A stretch of DNA of 38,162 nucleotides from Hydrogenophaga intermedia (GCF_000723405.1 NZ_CCAE010000041.1:1-38162), one strand, 5' to 3'. Shown: positions 11,746-21,942, counted from the stretch's first letter. Numbers and translations are program-made. Notes: generated from the sequence alone by a model not told the origin.

Positions 11746-13101
11746 TCAACGGACTTCGACCAGCAGCGCCTCGATGCGGGCGCCGGCACGCAGCACCGCC
11801 GCGTCGTGGAAACGCGGCCCCACCAGTTGCACGCCGAAAGGCGCACCCTCGGCATCCGCGCCCAGCGGCAGGTTCAGCGCCGGCTGCTGCGTGAGGTTGA
11901 ACGGGTACGTGAATCCGCCCACGGACTCGAACCAGGCCCCACCGCCCATGTCGCCCAGTGGCGGTGCTGCGCCCGGCGTGCTGGGCGTGATCAGCAGGTC
12001 GATGTCGGTGAATCGCTGCGCCAGTGCACCCGCCATGGCACGCAGCCGCGCGCGGGCGCGCGCCAACTCGGCCGGTGATTGCGCGGCGCCCTGCTCGAAC
12101 GCCGCTTGCAGGCCCGGCGACAGTTGCGCGCGCTGCGCATCGCTCCAGTCGACAAAGGACTCGTGGATGCGAGAGACCCACACGCTCCACATGTCCAGCG
12201 CCCGGTCGTTCGCGGCCTCGGGCCACTCGACCACGCTATGCCCCGCGTCGGCGAGGCGCCGCACCAGCGCCCGCACAGCCTCGGCCACCGCGGGCTGCAC
12301 GGCCTGTGACGAACCGACCGACAGCGCCCACGCGATGCGCAGCGGCCGATCGGGCGGCGCCTCGCCGCGCACGAACAGCGACGACGGGTCGCGTGCGTCG
12401 GCCCGCGACAGCACCTGCATGGCCAGTACCGCATCGGCCACCGAACGCGTGAAGGTGCCCAGGTGCGCGAACTCGGCGAAGGCACTGGCCGGTGCGAGCG
12501 GGATGGCACCAAAGCTGGGCTTGAAGCCCACCGTGCCAGTCCACGAGGCGGGCAGGCGAACCGAGCCCCCTGCGTCGCTGCCCAGGGCCAGCGGCCCCCA
12601 GCCGGCGGCCACCTGCGCGGCCGCGCCGCTGCTGGAACCACCGACCTCACGCCCCGGCGCCGCGGGGTTGAGCGTGGTGCCAGCCTGCGGGTTCGACGAG
12701 CCCACGGTCCAACCGAACTCGGTGGTGGTGGTCTTGCCGAACAGCACCGCGCCACCCGCGCGCAGTGGCGTCACGCCAGGCGCGTCCTGCGGCACGGGCT
12801 CGTCGCTGCCGCTGAGGGAGCCGCGCCGCGTGGGCCAGCCGGCCACGTTCACCAGGTCCTTGATGGACACCGGCACGCCGTCCAGCACCGACAGTGGCCG
12901 GCCCTCGCGCCAGCGCCGACCCGAGGCCTCGGCCTCACGCTCGGCCGCCGCGCGGTCGAGCAGACAGAAAGCGTTGATCCCGCGCGTGTCGGCCTCGATG
13001 GCGGCGAAGAGTTGTTCCAGCACCCCCGATGGATGCAGGCGGCCATCGCGGTAGGCCGACGTGAGCCCGGCGATGTCCAGGGACAGGGCGTCGCTGGCCA
13101 T
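11746..13101 (-). CDS. Amidase of the amidase-signature family
   Basis: A 451-residue amidase-signature hydrolase. The Ser-cisSer-Lys triad is visible: K81 in PVSIKDL, cis-serine S156 in GGSSSGAA, and nucleophile S180 in GSDAGGSVRLPA (24 residues apart, as usual). It would hydrolyse an amide to acid and ammonia; the substrate is not deducible, and it lacks the rest of a gatCAB operon, so it is unlikely to be GatA. The start MASDALS overlaps the stop of the upstream binding-protein gene by one base (TGATG at 13099-13103), indicating translational coupling and a role linked to what that transporter imports. No signal peptide is seen, so it is cytoplasmic. It is the last gene of the unit. Confidence 0.92.
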   Translation of the reverse strand: MASDALSLDIAGLTSAYRDGRLHPSGVLEQLFAAIEADTRGINAFCLLDRAAAEREAEASGRRWREGRPLSVLDGVPVSIKDLVNVAGWPTRRGSLSGSDEPVPQDAPGVTPLRAGGAVLFGKTTTTEFGWTVGSSNPQAGTTLNPAAPGREVGGSSSGAAAQVAAGWGPLALGSDAGGSVRLPASWTGTVGFKPSFGAIPLAPASAFAEFAHLGTFTRSVADAVLAMQVLSRADARDPSSLFVRGEAPPDRPLRIAWALSVGSSQAVQPAVAEAVRALVRRLADAGHSVVEWPEAANDRALDMWSVWVSRIHESFVDWSDAQRAQLSPGLQAAFEQGAAQSPAELARARARLRAMAGALAQRFTDIDLLITPSTPGAAPPLGDMGGGAWFESVGGFTYPFNLTQQPALNLPLGADAEGAPFGVQLVGPRFHDAAVLRAGARIEALLVEVR

Positions 13102-14267
13102 CAGGGCTGCGCCTTGAAGGTTTCGAACTCGACGTTGTAGAACGTGTCGCCCTGCTTTTCGAAGCGGCGGATGTACTGGTCGTGCACCACGTCGCGCGTG
13201 TCCTTGTCGATGGTGAGACCGCCACGCGGGCTCTCGATCTTCAGGCCGGCGAGCGCGGCGATCAGCGTCGGCCCGTCGGCCTTGCCGCCGGTCTTGGCCA
13301 GGGCCGCGTACAGCGCGGCCATGCCATCGTAGGCGGCCACGCCCATGATGGTGGGGCGCGACTTCTGTTCGCGCTGCGCCTTGAACTCGCGCACGAAGCG
13401 CTCGTTCAGCGCCGACTTGTGGTGCATGGAATAGGGATACACGGTGGTGATGCCCACGCCACGCTCGCCGATGGCCTCCACCAGCGCCTCGTCCACGATG
13501 TCGCCCGTGCCGATGAGCTTGATGCCCGCCTCGTCCAGGCCCTTGTCGCGGTACTCCTTGATGAAGGCCGGTGCGACGTCGCCGCCGTTGACGAAGGAGA
13601 ACAGCACGTCGGGCCTGGCGTCCTTCACGCGCTGGATGTAGGGCGCGAAGTCCAGCGTCATCAACGGCGTGCGCACATTGCCCACGATCTCGCCGCCGGC
13701 CTTCTTGAAGGCAGCGATGAAGGCAGCCTCGGCGTCGTGACCCGGCGAGTAGTCGGCCACGATCACGTAGGCCTTCTTCGCGCCCTGCTTGATGGCCCAC
13801 TGCGCAATCGGCGGCACGGTCTCGGGATAGTGAAAGGAGGTGCGCACCATGTAAGGCGACTTGGCGGTGAGTCCGCCGGCGGCCGCGTTCATCACGATCA
13901 TGGGCACCTTGGCCTGGGTCGCGATGGGCGCCACGGCCAACGCGTTCGGCGTGAAGCCGAAGCCCGCGAGGACGTTCACCTTCTCGCGCACCACGAGTTC
14001 GGTGGCGATGCGCTTGGCCGCGTCGGGGTTGGGCCCGCCCACGTCCTTGATCACCACCTCCACGCGCTGGCCGGCGACGGTGTCGCCGTGCATCTTCTGG
14101 TAGGCCCGGATGCCAGCCTGCATCTGCTTGCCGAACTCGGCGAACGGACCGGACATCTCGGCGATGACGCCGACGCGCACGACGCCCTGCGCGGAGGCGG
14201 TGGGCGCGACGGCCAGGCTCAGCGCGGCCAATGCGCCGCCAATGACGTGCTTGAAGGGAAAGTACAT
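13101..14267 (-). CDS. Branched-chain amino acid/amide-type ABC transporter substrate-binding protein (intact copy)
   Basis: 388 residues of the LivK-like periplasmic binding-protein family (Peripla_BP_6). The signal peptide runs to about residue 26 (hydrophobic core GGALAALSLAVAP, cleavage after TASA-Q). The mature start VVRVGVIAEMSGPFAEFGKQMQAG is the typical first strand with the SGPF ligand loop. It is clearly a paralogue of the broken gene at 17660-18853 (shared PDAAKR, ELVVR and PIATQAK segments). It lies 62 bases after livF and is coupled to the amidase. Its ligand is unknown; the adjacent amidase suggests an amide or amino-acid derivative. It may compensate for loss of the other copy. 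Confidence 0.93.
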   Translation of the reverse strand: MYFPFKHVIGGALAALSLAVAPTASAQGVVRVGVIAEMSGPFAEFGKQMQAGIRAYQKMHGDTVAGQRVEVVIKDVGGPNPDAAKRIATELVVREKVNVLAGFGFTPNALAVAPIATQAKVPMIVMNAAAGGLTAKSPYMVRTSFHYPETVPPIAQWAIKQGAKKAYVIVADYSPGHDAEAAFIAAFKKAGGEIVGNVRTPLMTLDFAPYIQRVKDARPDVLFSFVNGGDVAPAFIKEYRDKGLDEAGIKLIGTGDIVDEALVEAIGERGVGITTVYPYSMHHKSALNERFVREFKAQREQKSRPTIMGVAAYDGMAALYAALAKTGGKADGPTLIAALAGLKIESPRGGLTIDKDTRDVVHDQYIRRFEKQGDTFYNVEFETFKAQP

Positions 14268-14329
14268 GACGGGTTTCCTCAGGGAGTTGAACAGCGGTCG
14301 CGCGCGGCGCCCGCGACGGAATCAAGCGA

Positions 14330-15038
14330 TCAGGCGGTCTCGTCGATGCCCACGCCCAGCAGGCCTTCGAGCAGCGCGGTGTCGTTGGCCAGATCGGCGC
14401 TCGGCCCTGCGTGCACCACGGTGCCGCGCTCCAGCACGATGGCCTGGTGCGTCATCTCCAGCGCCAGCACGGGGTGCTGTTCGACGACGATGGAGGCCAG
14501 GCCCTCCTGCTCGCAGAGCCGGCGGATCGAAACGGCGAGTTCTTCGACGACGATGGGGGCGAGACCCTCCATCGGCTCGTCGAGCAGCAGCAGGCGCGGG
14601 TTGGTCATGAGCGCGCGGCCAATCGCCAGCATCTGCTGCTCGCCCCCCGAAAGCTGGTTGCCGTAGTTGCCGCGCCGCTCGCGCAGGCGCGGGAACAGCT
14701 CGTACACACGCTGCAGGGTCCAGGGCCCCTTGCGCGCGATGACGGTGAGGTTCTCCTCCACGGTGAGCGAGGGGAAGACCTCGCGCTCCTGCGGCACCCA
14801 ACCGAGGCCCGCGGCCGCGCGGCGGTGAGCGGGCCAGCGCGTGATGTCCTGCCCCGCCCAGCGCACGGCACCGCGCATCACGCGGGTGTTGCCCATCAGG
14901 GTTTCCAGCAGCGAGGTCTTGCCCACGCCGTTGCGGCCCAGCACGGCCAGGCTCTGCCCCTCCTCGAGCGCGAAGCCCAGTTCGTGCAGCACCACGGCGT
15001 TGCCGTAGCCCGCTACCACGCGGTCGAACGCCAGCAGC

Positions 15039-15046
<8 letters not shown>
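14330..15046 (-). CDS. livF: ABC transporter ATPase, LivF type
   Basis: 238 residues, the usual LivF length. Walker A GRNGVGKTS (about residues 36-44), signature LSGGEQQMLAIGRAL (about 134-148), Walker B LLLLDEPMEGLAP. With LivG it drives the HAAT-family importer formed by LivH and LivM. It begins inside the end of livG (8-base overlap), as expected in a coupled liv operon. It is followed after 62 bases by the intact binding protein. The gene symbol marks the family position; the transported compound need not be leucine. Confidence 0.94.
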
Positions 15047-15826
<780 letters not shown>

Positions 15827-15830
<4 letters not shown>

Positions 15831-16795
15831 CGTGCCGCCTCCTCTCGCGTCTTGAACAGGCGCGAGAGCGCGCCCATGATGCCGCCGCGGCCCAGCAGCA
15901 CCGCGGCGATGAGGAAGATGCCCAGCCAGAACTGCCAGTACTGCGGGTTCATGTCGGCGAACCAGTCGTGCACCAGCATGTAGACGATGGCGCCGACGAG
16001 GCCGCCGTACAGGCGCCCCGTGCCGCCCAGCACCAGGATGATCAGGATCTCGGCCGAGCGGTTGAAGCCGATCGATTCGATGCCGACGAACTGCGTGGTC
16101 TGCGCCAGCAGCGCGCCCGCGACGCCGGCCACGCCAGCCGACAGCGCATAGGCCAGGCGCAGCCGCGCGTCCACCGGCGAGCCGATGGCGAGCATGCGCT
16201 TGCGGCTGTCGTGAATACCGCGCAGCGTGAGGCCGAACGGCGATTTCAGAATCAGCCGCACACCCAGGAACACCAGCAACACCATGGCGAAGGCGTAGAG
16301 GAAGGCGGTCTGGCCGAACAGGTCGAACTCGAAACGGCCGAACAGTGGCTCGACCACCATGCCCTGCAGTCCGTCGGTGCCACCGGTGATGCCCGAGAGC
16401 CGGTTGGCCAGCTCGGCCAGCAGCATGCACACGCCGATGGTGATCATCAGCCGCGCCAGGTCGGTGCCGCGCACCACCAGGGCACTGAGCAGATAGCCCA
16501 GCGCGAGGCAGACCGCCATCGCGATCAGCAGACCCGAGAAGGGCTCGCCCCAGCCGTGTTTGGCCAGCAACCCGGCCGCGTAGGCGCCCGCGCCGAAGAA
16601 GGCCGCGTGGCCGACCGTGAGGATGCCGGCGTAGCCCAGCGCCATGTCGAGCGACACAGCGAACAGGCCGAAGATGAGGATCTGGCTCATCAGGCTGAGG
16701 TGGTCTGGCGTGAGGAAGTAACACGAGGCCAGGCCGAGCCAGAACAACACCTCGGCGGTGCGCGCGTACGCGGGCTTCAAGGTGATGGGCTTCAT
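15827..16795 (-). CDS. livM: ABC transporter permease, LivM type
   Basis: 322 residues with about nine to ten hydrophobic helices. The family motif GYAGILTVGHAAFFGAGAYAAGL (about residues 54-76) corresponds to the LivM GxxGxxSxGHxxFxGxGAY pattern. The coupling loop facing the ATPase contains LRGIHDSRKRMLAIGSPV (about 192-210). It forms the heteromeric membrane channel with LivH. It overlaps both neighbours by 4 bases (livH upstream, livG downstream). Confidence 0.94.
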
Positions 16796-17652
16796 GCCAG
16801 GCCCTTTCGCGGGATGATCCCGTTCGGTCGCACGAGCAGCATGACGATCATGACCACGTAGATGAGGAAGGCGCCCGCCTCGGGCAGGTAGTACTTGCCG
16901 GCGACGTCCACGATGCCCACCAGCAGCGCGGCCACGAAGGGGCCGGTGATGGTGCCGGCCCCGCCGACGCAGACCACGATGAGGAAGTACACGAGGTACT
17001 TCAGCGGGAAGCTGGGCTCCAGCCCCAGCATGCCCAGGCTGAGCGCGCCGCCCAGACCCGCCAGGCCGCAGCCCAGCGAGAACGTGAGGAAGAACAGGCG
17101 CTGCACCTGGATGCCGGTGCCGGCCGCCACGCGCTGGTTGTCCACCGCGGCGCGCACCATGGCGCCGTAGCGCGTTCGGCCCAGGCCCAGCAGCAGCGCC
17201 GCCAGCACCACCACGCCGCAGACGATGAGGAACAGGCGGTAGCGGCTGACCTCCAGGCCGAGCAACGAGAGCCGGCCATCGAGCGATTCGGGTAGCGTGA
17301 AGGGCTGCATGGTGGGCCCGAAGAAGAAGGTGAAGGCCGCCACCGACACGAACACGATGCCGATGGACAGCAGCACCTGGTCCAGCGGATGCGCCTTGTA
17401 GAGCCGGCGGTAGAGCACGAATTCGAACAGCGCGCCCACCAGGGCCGCGGCCACGAAAGCCGCGCCGAGCGCGGGGTAGAAGCCCAGGCCGTAGCGGTTC
17501 ATCAGCACGGCCGCTGCGTAGCCGCCCACCATGGCGAAGCTGCCGTGGGCCAGGTTCACGAAATTCATCAGGCCCATCGTGATGGACAAGCCCACCGCGA
17601 TGAGGAACAGGAGCATGCCGTAGGCCACTCCGTCGAAAAGCACGATCGCCAT
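16792..17652 (-). CDS. livH: ABC transporter permease, LivH type
   Basis: 286 residues, eight or so hydrophobic helices. Diagnostic LivH block GLMNFVNLAHGSFAMVGGY (about residues 27-45) and the coupling-helix region MVRAAVDNQRVAAGTGI (about 158-174). It starts MAIVLFDGVAYGML, 7 bases after the stop of the interrupted binding-protein gene, so its translation may be sensitive to premature termination there. It ends in a 4-base overlap with livM. Confidence 0.94.
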   Translation of the reverse strand: MAIVLFDGVAYGMLLFLIAVGLSITMGLMNFVNLAHGSFAMVGGYAAAVLMNRYGLGFYPALGAAFVAAALVGALFEFVLYRRLYKAHPLDQVLLSIGIVFVSVAAFTFFFGPTMQPFTLPESLDGRLSLLGLEVSRYRLFLIVCGVVVLAALLLGLGRTRYGAMVRAAVDNQRVAAGTGIQVQRLFFLTFSLGCGLAGLGGALSLGMLGLEPSFPLKYLVYFLIVVCVGGAGTITGPFVAALLVGIVDVAGKYYLPEAGAFLIYVVMIVMLLVRPNGIIPRKGLA

Positions 17653-17659
17653 GGGGGAA

Positions 17660-18853
17660 TCAGGGCGCGGCCTTGGCCGGATCCTTCACGCGCTCGAACT
17701 GGTCGAACTCCACGTTGACGAGCTGGCCGTTCACGCGCTCGGTCTTGCGGATGTAGACGGTCTGCACGATGTCGCGCGTGGCGGCGTCGATCTCCACCGG
17801 GCCGCGCGGGCTCTCGAACTGCAGGCCCTTGAGGGCTTGCATCACCTTCTCGCCGCGGGTGTCGCCCTTGGTCTTGGCCAGGGCGGCCTCGATGGCGGAC
17901 AGCGCGTCGTAGGCCGAGACGGCGAAGTAGCTGGGGCGCATGGCTTTGCCGAACTGCGCCTCGAAGTCCTTCACGAACTTCTGGTTCTTGGCCGAGGGGT
18001 GGGCGTAGGAGTAGTGGTGGCTGGTGACCAGGCCCAGCGCCACGTCGCCGGTGGCGTCGAGGTAGCTGTCGTCGGTGGCTTCGCCGGTGGCGAAGAGCTT
18101 GATGCCGGCTTCTTCCATGCCGCGCTCTTTCCAGACCTTGAGGAAGGCCGGCGGCATGACGCCCGAGGGGAAGAAGAAGAACACGGCCTGCGGCTTGGCG
18201 TCCTTGATGCGCTGCACATAGGCCGAGAAGTCGGGGTTGTTCATCGGCGTGCGCAGCTCACCGGCGATCTTGCCGCCGACGGCCGTGAAAGCTTTCTTGA
18301 ACGCAGTCTCGGAATCCACGCCCGGGGCGTAGTCGGCGACCACGGTGTAGACGCTGTTCACGCCGTTCTTCACCAGCCAGCGGGCCATCGGGTCGGACAC
18401 CTGCTGCACCGTGAACGACACACGCGCGATGAAGGGCGAACTGGTGGTGATGGCCGAGGACGAGGCGTTGGCCACGATGACCGGCAGCTTGGCCTGCGTG
18501 GCGATGGGCGCCACCGCGTAGGCGTTGGGGCTGAAGTCCAGGCCGGTGATGAAGCTCACCTTGTCGCGCACCACCAGTTCCTGCGCGAAGCGCTTGGCCG
18601 CGTCGGGTGCGGGTCCGGCGGTGTCCTTCTAGATGATCTCCACCGGGCGGCCGGCGATCTGGCCCTTGCGCTCCTTCAGGAAGAGCGCGATGCCGGCGTC
18701 GAACTGGCGACCGTAGTCGGCGTAGGGGCCGGAGTAGGTGGCGATGAGGCCGATGCGCAGGGGCTCGGCGGCGTGCGCGGCGCCCAGCGCGCCGAAGGCG
18801 CCGAGGCCGGCCAGGCCGAGTGCGGCGATGGCTTGTCGTTTGGTGAAGGTCAT
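17660..18853 (-). pseudogene. LivK-like substrate-binding protein gene interrupted by one in-frame amber codon
   Basis: Codons from ATG 18853 to the stop at 17660 form one continuous frame of 397 sense-plus-amber codons, broken only by TAG at 18629-18631 (codon 75). Upstream are a signal peptide (MTFTKRQAIAALGLAGL..., cleavage near AHA-A) and the first ligand-loop strand LRIGLIATYSGPYADYGRQ; downstream the paralogous KDTAGPAPDAAKRFAQELVVRDK continues without any gap or shift. A ribosome site GGAG precedes the ATG. Everything else looks under selection, so this is a very recent point mutation, a base-calling error, or readthrough. The residue at codon 75 aligns with Ile in the intact paralogue (VEVVIKD against VEII-stop-KD). 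It lies first among the transport genes, 50 bases after the flavoprotein gene. Confidence 0.88.
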
Positions 18854-18903
18854 GGCGGGACTCCGTCGGGAATGAAAGAAGAGGCGGGAGAAGGAAGGCG
18901 GGG

Positions 18904-20163
18904 TCAGGCAGCGGCCGGCGTGACCATGGCCGCCAGAGCGGCCTTGAGGTCGCTGTCGGGGTCGGCCAAGGTCTCGGGCGCGAGTCGCGCGCCCGCGGCA
19001 ATGAGCTGGCGGCTCAGCAGGTGCTCGCCGGGCCGGTTGACGCTGTGGGCGGCGGCGATGGCGCCGTCGCGCAGGTAAAAGACGCTGAAGCGCGCGCTGT
19101 CGGGTTCGCCACGCACCACGGCTTCGTCGCCCTCGCGGGCCACGCCGGCCATCTGGAACTTGAGCTCGAACTGGTCGCTCCAGAACCAGGGCACGGCGGT
19201 GTTGGGCCTGGGCTTGTCCACCAACAAGCTGGCGGCGGCGCGCGCGCCATCGGTGGCGGCCTGAATGGATTCGTGCCGCACGCGCGGCGCGCCAGGCATG
19301 GACGCCACGGCGGCCACGTCACCCGCGGCCAGCACGCGCTCGGCCGAGGTGCGACCCAGCGGGTCGGTGACGATGCCGTTGTCCACCGTGAGGCCAGCGT
19401 CGCGCGCGAGCTCGCCGTTGGGCCACACGCCGACGCCCAGCACCACGAGGTCGCAGTCGATGCGCTGACCGTCGGCCAGTTCCACGGCGGCCACGCGGCC
19501 GTGGGCGCCGACGAGGCCACGCACGCCACGCCCGGTGAGCACCTCCACGCCACGCTGGCGGTGCGCGTTCTCGACAAAGGCCGACATCAGCGCCGGCATG
19601 CTGCGCGCCAGCAGGCGCGGCTGGGTCTCGATCACGCTGACCTCGGCGCCACGCGTACGCAGCGCGGCGGCCACCTCCAGGCCGATGAAGCCACCACCGA
19701 TGACGCAGACCGCGCGCGCGGACGCAGCGGCCTCGGCCACGCGCAGCGCGTCGTCCAGCGTGCGCAGGGGCAGCACGCCGTCCAGCTCGGCGCCGGGCAG
19801 CGGCAGGGCGCGGGCGCGGGCCCCGGTGGTCAGCGCCAGCCAGCCGTGCTCGAGCACGGTGCCGTCGTCCAGCGTGAGGCGTCGCGCGCCGGGGTCCAGC
19901 GCGGTGACCCGGCGGCCCAGGCACAACTCGATGCGCTTCTGGGCATAGAACTCGGGTGAACGCAGCCAGAGCTGGTCCACCGTGGCCTTGCCGGTGAGCA
20001 AACCCTTGGACAAGGGGGGGCGCTGGTAGGGCGGGTGCGGCTCGTCGCCGACGATGAGGATGTCCTCCTCGAAGCCCAGCTCGCGCGCGCTGCTGGCGAG
20101 CTGCAGGCCGGCGTAGGAGGCGCCGATGATGACCAGGGGGGCATTCTTTTCGGTGCGGGTCAT
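18904..20163 (-). CDS. FAD-dependent ferredoxin/rubredoxin reductase-type oxidoreductase
   Basis: 419 residues. The N-terminal FAD dinucleotide fold has VIIGASYAGLQ (glycines 14 and 19) and the PPYQRPPLSKGLL block typical of the oxygenase-coupled NADH-ferredoxin reductase family (rhodocoxin/putidaredoxin reductase-like). The NAD fold is at 154-163 (VIGGGFIGLE), and the second FAD contact is AERVLAAGDVA. The C-terminal reductase domain includes PWFWSDQFELKFQMAG. The start is at 20163 with GAGGAG 7 bases upstream; the longer upstream frame has no homologous content. No ferredoxin, Rieske or P450 partner lies nearby, so its electron acceptor is unknown. It heads the liv/amidase unit and faces the GntR gene. 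Confidence 0.92.
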   Translation of the reverse strand: MTRTEKNAPLVIIGASYAGLQLASSARELGFEEDILIVGDEPHPPYQRPPLSKGLLTGKATVDQLWLRSPEFYAQKRIELCLGRRVTALDPGARRLTLDDGTVLEHGWLALTTGARARALPLPGAELDGVLPLRTLDDALRVAEAAASARAVCVIGGGFIGLEVAAALRTRGAEVSVIETQPRLLARSMPALMSAFVENAHRQRGVEVLTGRGVRGLVGAHGRVAAVELADGQRIDCDLVVLGVGVWPNGELARDAGLTVDNGIVTDPLGRTSAERVLAAGDVAAVASMPGAPRVRHESIQAATDGARAAASLLVDKPRPNTAVPWFWSDQFELKFQMAGVAREGDEAVVRGEPDSARFSVFYLRDGAIAAAHSVNRPGEHLLSRQLIAAGARLAPETLADPDSDLKAALAAMVTPAAA

Positions 20164-20196
20164 GGCTGAACTCCTCGGGGTGTCATGAGGCGCCGC

Positions 20197-20225
20197 ATTG
20201 TATGCAACTGAATTCATCAAACCAA
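20197..20225 (-). promoter_or_regulatory. Candidate promoter of the flavoprotein-liv-amidase unit, with overlapping inverted repeat
   Basis: Minus strand TACAAT (plus 20197-20202) with a 17-base spacer to TTGGTT (plus 20220-20225). The -10 matches 5 of 6; the -35 is weak. The near-palindrome TTGTATGCAA (20198-20207) overlaps the -10 box, a position suited to repression by the divergent GntR regulator. The regulatory role is inference. Confidence 0.45.
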
Positions 20226-20344
20226 CACAATGGGACGAATGGCAAACATGAGGCTCAGACTGGACTCCAAATAAAGGGTAAACCCGAATATTTGAGGCAC
20301 TAATTCGGTGCAGAACGGCCTTAAACAACCTCTTCATTCTTTCT

Positions 20345-20364
20345 CTGCATGCAGATTGCATGCC
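20345..20364. promoter_or_regulatory. Repeated GCATGC motif, candidate GntR-family operator
   Basis: A perfect 10-base palindrome CTGCATGCAG (20345-20354) is followed by a second copy of the core in ATTGCATGCC (20355-20364), 11 bases centre to centre, about one helical turn. The ATTG(C/T)ATGC core also occurs at 20197-20205. This lies between the divergent flavoprotein and GntR genes; binding is unproved. Confidence 0.4.
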
Positions 20365-20436
20365 AGTCGGAACAGGCGGCGTGCATCAGTGCCCGCTCTC
20401 CTAGAATTCCTCGCTCACATCCCATCGTTCAACCGC

Positions 20437-21171
20437 ATGGACTCCCAACAATCCCGCGTGCTGATCCAGTTGCGCGACCTGATCCTCAAAGGCGAGTTCG
20501 TGCCGGGCGAGCGCCTGGCCGAGATCCCGCTGGCCGAAAAGCTCGGCGCCTCGCGCACTCCGGTGCGACTTGCCCTGGACAGCCTGGAGCACGAGGGGCT
20601 GATCGAACCATCACCCAGCGGGGGCTACCAGATGCGCCGCTTCACCTCGCAGCAGATCGCCGACGCGATCCGCGTGCGGGGCCTGATCGAGGGTTTCGCA
20701 GCACGCCTGTTGGCCGAGGAAGGCGCACCGCGCCAGCTGTTGCGTGAACTGCACGAGTGCCTGGAGCAAGGCGACCAGACGGTGAACAAGCCGACCATGG
20801 AATTGGACGACTACACGGCCTATGTGGAGGCCAACGACCGCTTCCATCAACTCATCATGGACGGCTGCGGCAACTCGGTGCTGCGCCGGATCATGGACAT
20901 GCTGGACGCCATGCCCTTCGCTTCGCCCAGTTCCATGCTGCCCATGCAGTCGTCCATGGAGGAAGGCCAGCAGTGGATGCGACTGGCCCAGCGCACACAC
21001 CACGCCATGGTGCAGGCCATCGAACGCGGCCAGGGCTCGCGCGCGCAGGCGCTGGGTGAGGAGCACGTGGAGATCGCGCGCATGAACCTGGACTACGCGC
21101 TGGAGCGGCCCGAGCTGGCCGCGCGGCTGATGCCAGGCATGCGCCTGGTGGCTGGCAAGAACAAGGTCTGA
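20437..21171 (+). CDS. GntR-family (FCD subfamily) transcriptional regulator
   Basis: 244 residues. Winged helix-turn-helix at about residues 8-72 (LRDLILKGEFVPGERL, SRTPVRLALDSLEHEGLI). The FCD ligand domain follows (about 85-225), with the metal-site candidates in ANDRFHQLIMDGCGNSV and the later THHAMVQAI and GEEHVEIA histidines. FCD regulators usually sense small carboxylates or amino-acid derivatives. I chose MDSQQS at 20437 since domain homology starts there; the open frame above it (from 20308) crosses the candidate operators. TAGAAT at 20402-20407 could be its -10 box. Divergent orientation suggests control of the flavoprotein-liv-amidase unit. Confidence 0.9.
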   Translation: MDSQQSRVLIQLRDLILKGEFVPGERLAEIPLAEKLGASRTPVRLALDSLEHEGLIEPSPSGGYQMRRFTSQQIADAIRVRGLIEGFAARLLAEEGAPRQLLRELHECLEQGDQTVNKPTMELDDYTAYVEANDRFHQLIMDGCGNSVLRRIMDMLDAMPFASPSSMLPMQSSMEEGQQWMRLAQRTHHAMVQAIERGQGSRAQALGEEHVEIARMNLDYALERPELAARLMPGMRLVAGKNKV

Positions 21172-21181
21172 GAGTCCCACC

Positions 21182-21871
21182 GTGGCCCGCATCGCGCACC
21201 CGAGCAGCCACCTGAGCGTGCGCACCTACGGTGCCTCGCACGGCAGCCACGACCACGCGCACTTCCAGATCCTGGTCGGGCTGGAGGGCGCGCTCGAGCT
21301 GGAAGTCGCGGGGCGGGGGTTGCGCATCGGCGCTGGCGAGGGGTACGTGGTACCGCCGGGCGAACGCCACGATTTCGAGGCCCGTCAGGGCGCCCGCTGC
21401 CTCGTGCTGGACAGCCACGACAGCGGCTGGGCCATGGCCGGCACCGCGCCGACGCCGGCCACGCTGGCGCTCGCAAGCTATCTCGCCGAGGCCTGCTCGC
21501 GCGGCCTGCCCCGAGCGCAGGCCATGGGGCCGGCGCTGCTGCTGGAAGCTTGGCTGCCCACGCCCATCACGTCCCGACGCGCGCGCCGTGAGATCGACTG
21601 GGCCGCCCTCGCCGACTGGGCCAGCGGGCGCTGGACGCTGGATCGGGTGGAGGTGGCGGATCTGGCGGCGCGCGTGCACTTGAGCCCGGCACAATTTGCG
21701 GCGCGCTGCCGCGAGGAATTCGGTCTTAGCACGCAGCAGTGGCTGCGCGGGCTGCAGCTTGATCAGGCGCGCCGGCTGCGCGCCCAAGGCCTGCCGGTGG
21801 CAGAGGCCGCGCGGCGCAGCGGCTACCGCTCGCCCTCGGCGCTGACGGCCGCGCTGCGCCGGCGGACCTGA
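21182..21871 (+). CDS. AraC-family transcriptional regulator with N-terminal cupin
   Basis: 229 residues starting with GTG, 10 bases after the GntR stop. The N-terminal half is a small cupin sensor (HDHAHFQILVGLEGALEL..., then VVPPGERHDFEA). The C-terminal ~95 residues carry the two AraC helix-turn-helix units (VADLAARVHLSPAQFAARCREEFG; VAEAARRSGYRSPSALTAALRR). The second HTH ends at the extreme C-terminus and the last helix is short. The DMT exporter gene lies 71 bases downstream on the same strand and is a likely target. No strong ribosome site is visible at the GTG. Confidence 0.85.
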   Translation: MARIAHPSSHLSVRTYGASHGSHDHAHFQILVGLEGALELEVAGRGLRIGAGEGYVVPPGERHDFEARQGARCLVLDSHDSGWAMAGTAPTPATLALASYLAEACSRGLPRAQAMGPALLLEAWLPTPITSRRARREIDWAALADWASGRWTLDRVEVADLAARVHLSPAQFAARCREEFGLSTQQWLRGLQLDQARRLRAQGLPVAEAARRSGYRSPSALTAALRRRT

Positions 21872-21942
21872 CCCACGCGTGACCCGCGTCCCGCAACGAC
21901 GGACCCGCGCCCCGCGATGGTGGCGCGCGCGATGATCGCCCG

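Noticed and set aside
11746..14325. An 859-codon frame joining the amidase to an Arg-rich N-terminal half
   Set aside because: The first 408 codons are the binding-protein gene read in another frame; the real amidase starts at 13101.
18572..18574. GTG as an independent start for a short binding protein
   Set aside because: It would lack a signal peptide and the first ligand strand, and no ribosome site precedes it; the interrupted full-length gene explains the data better.
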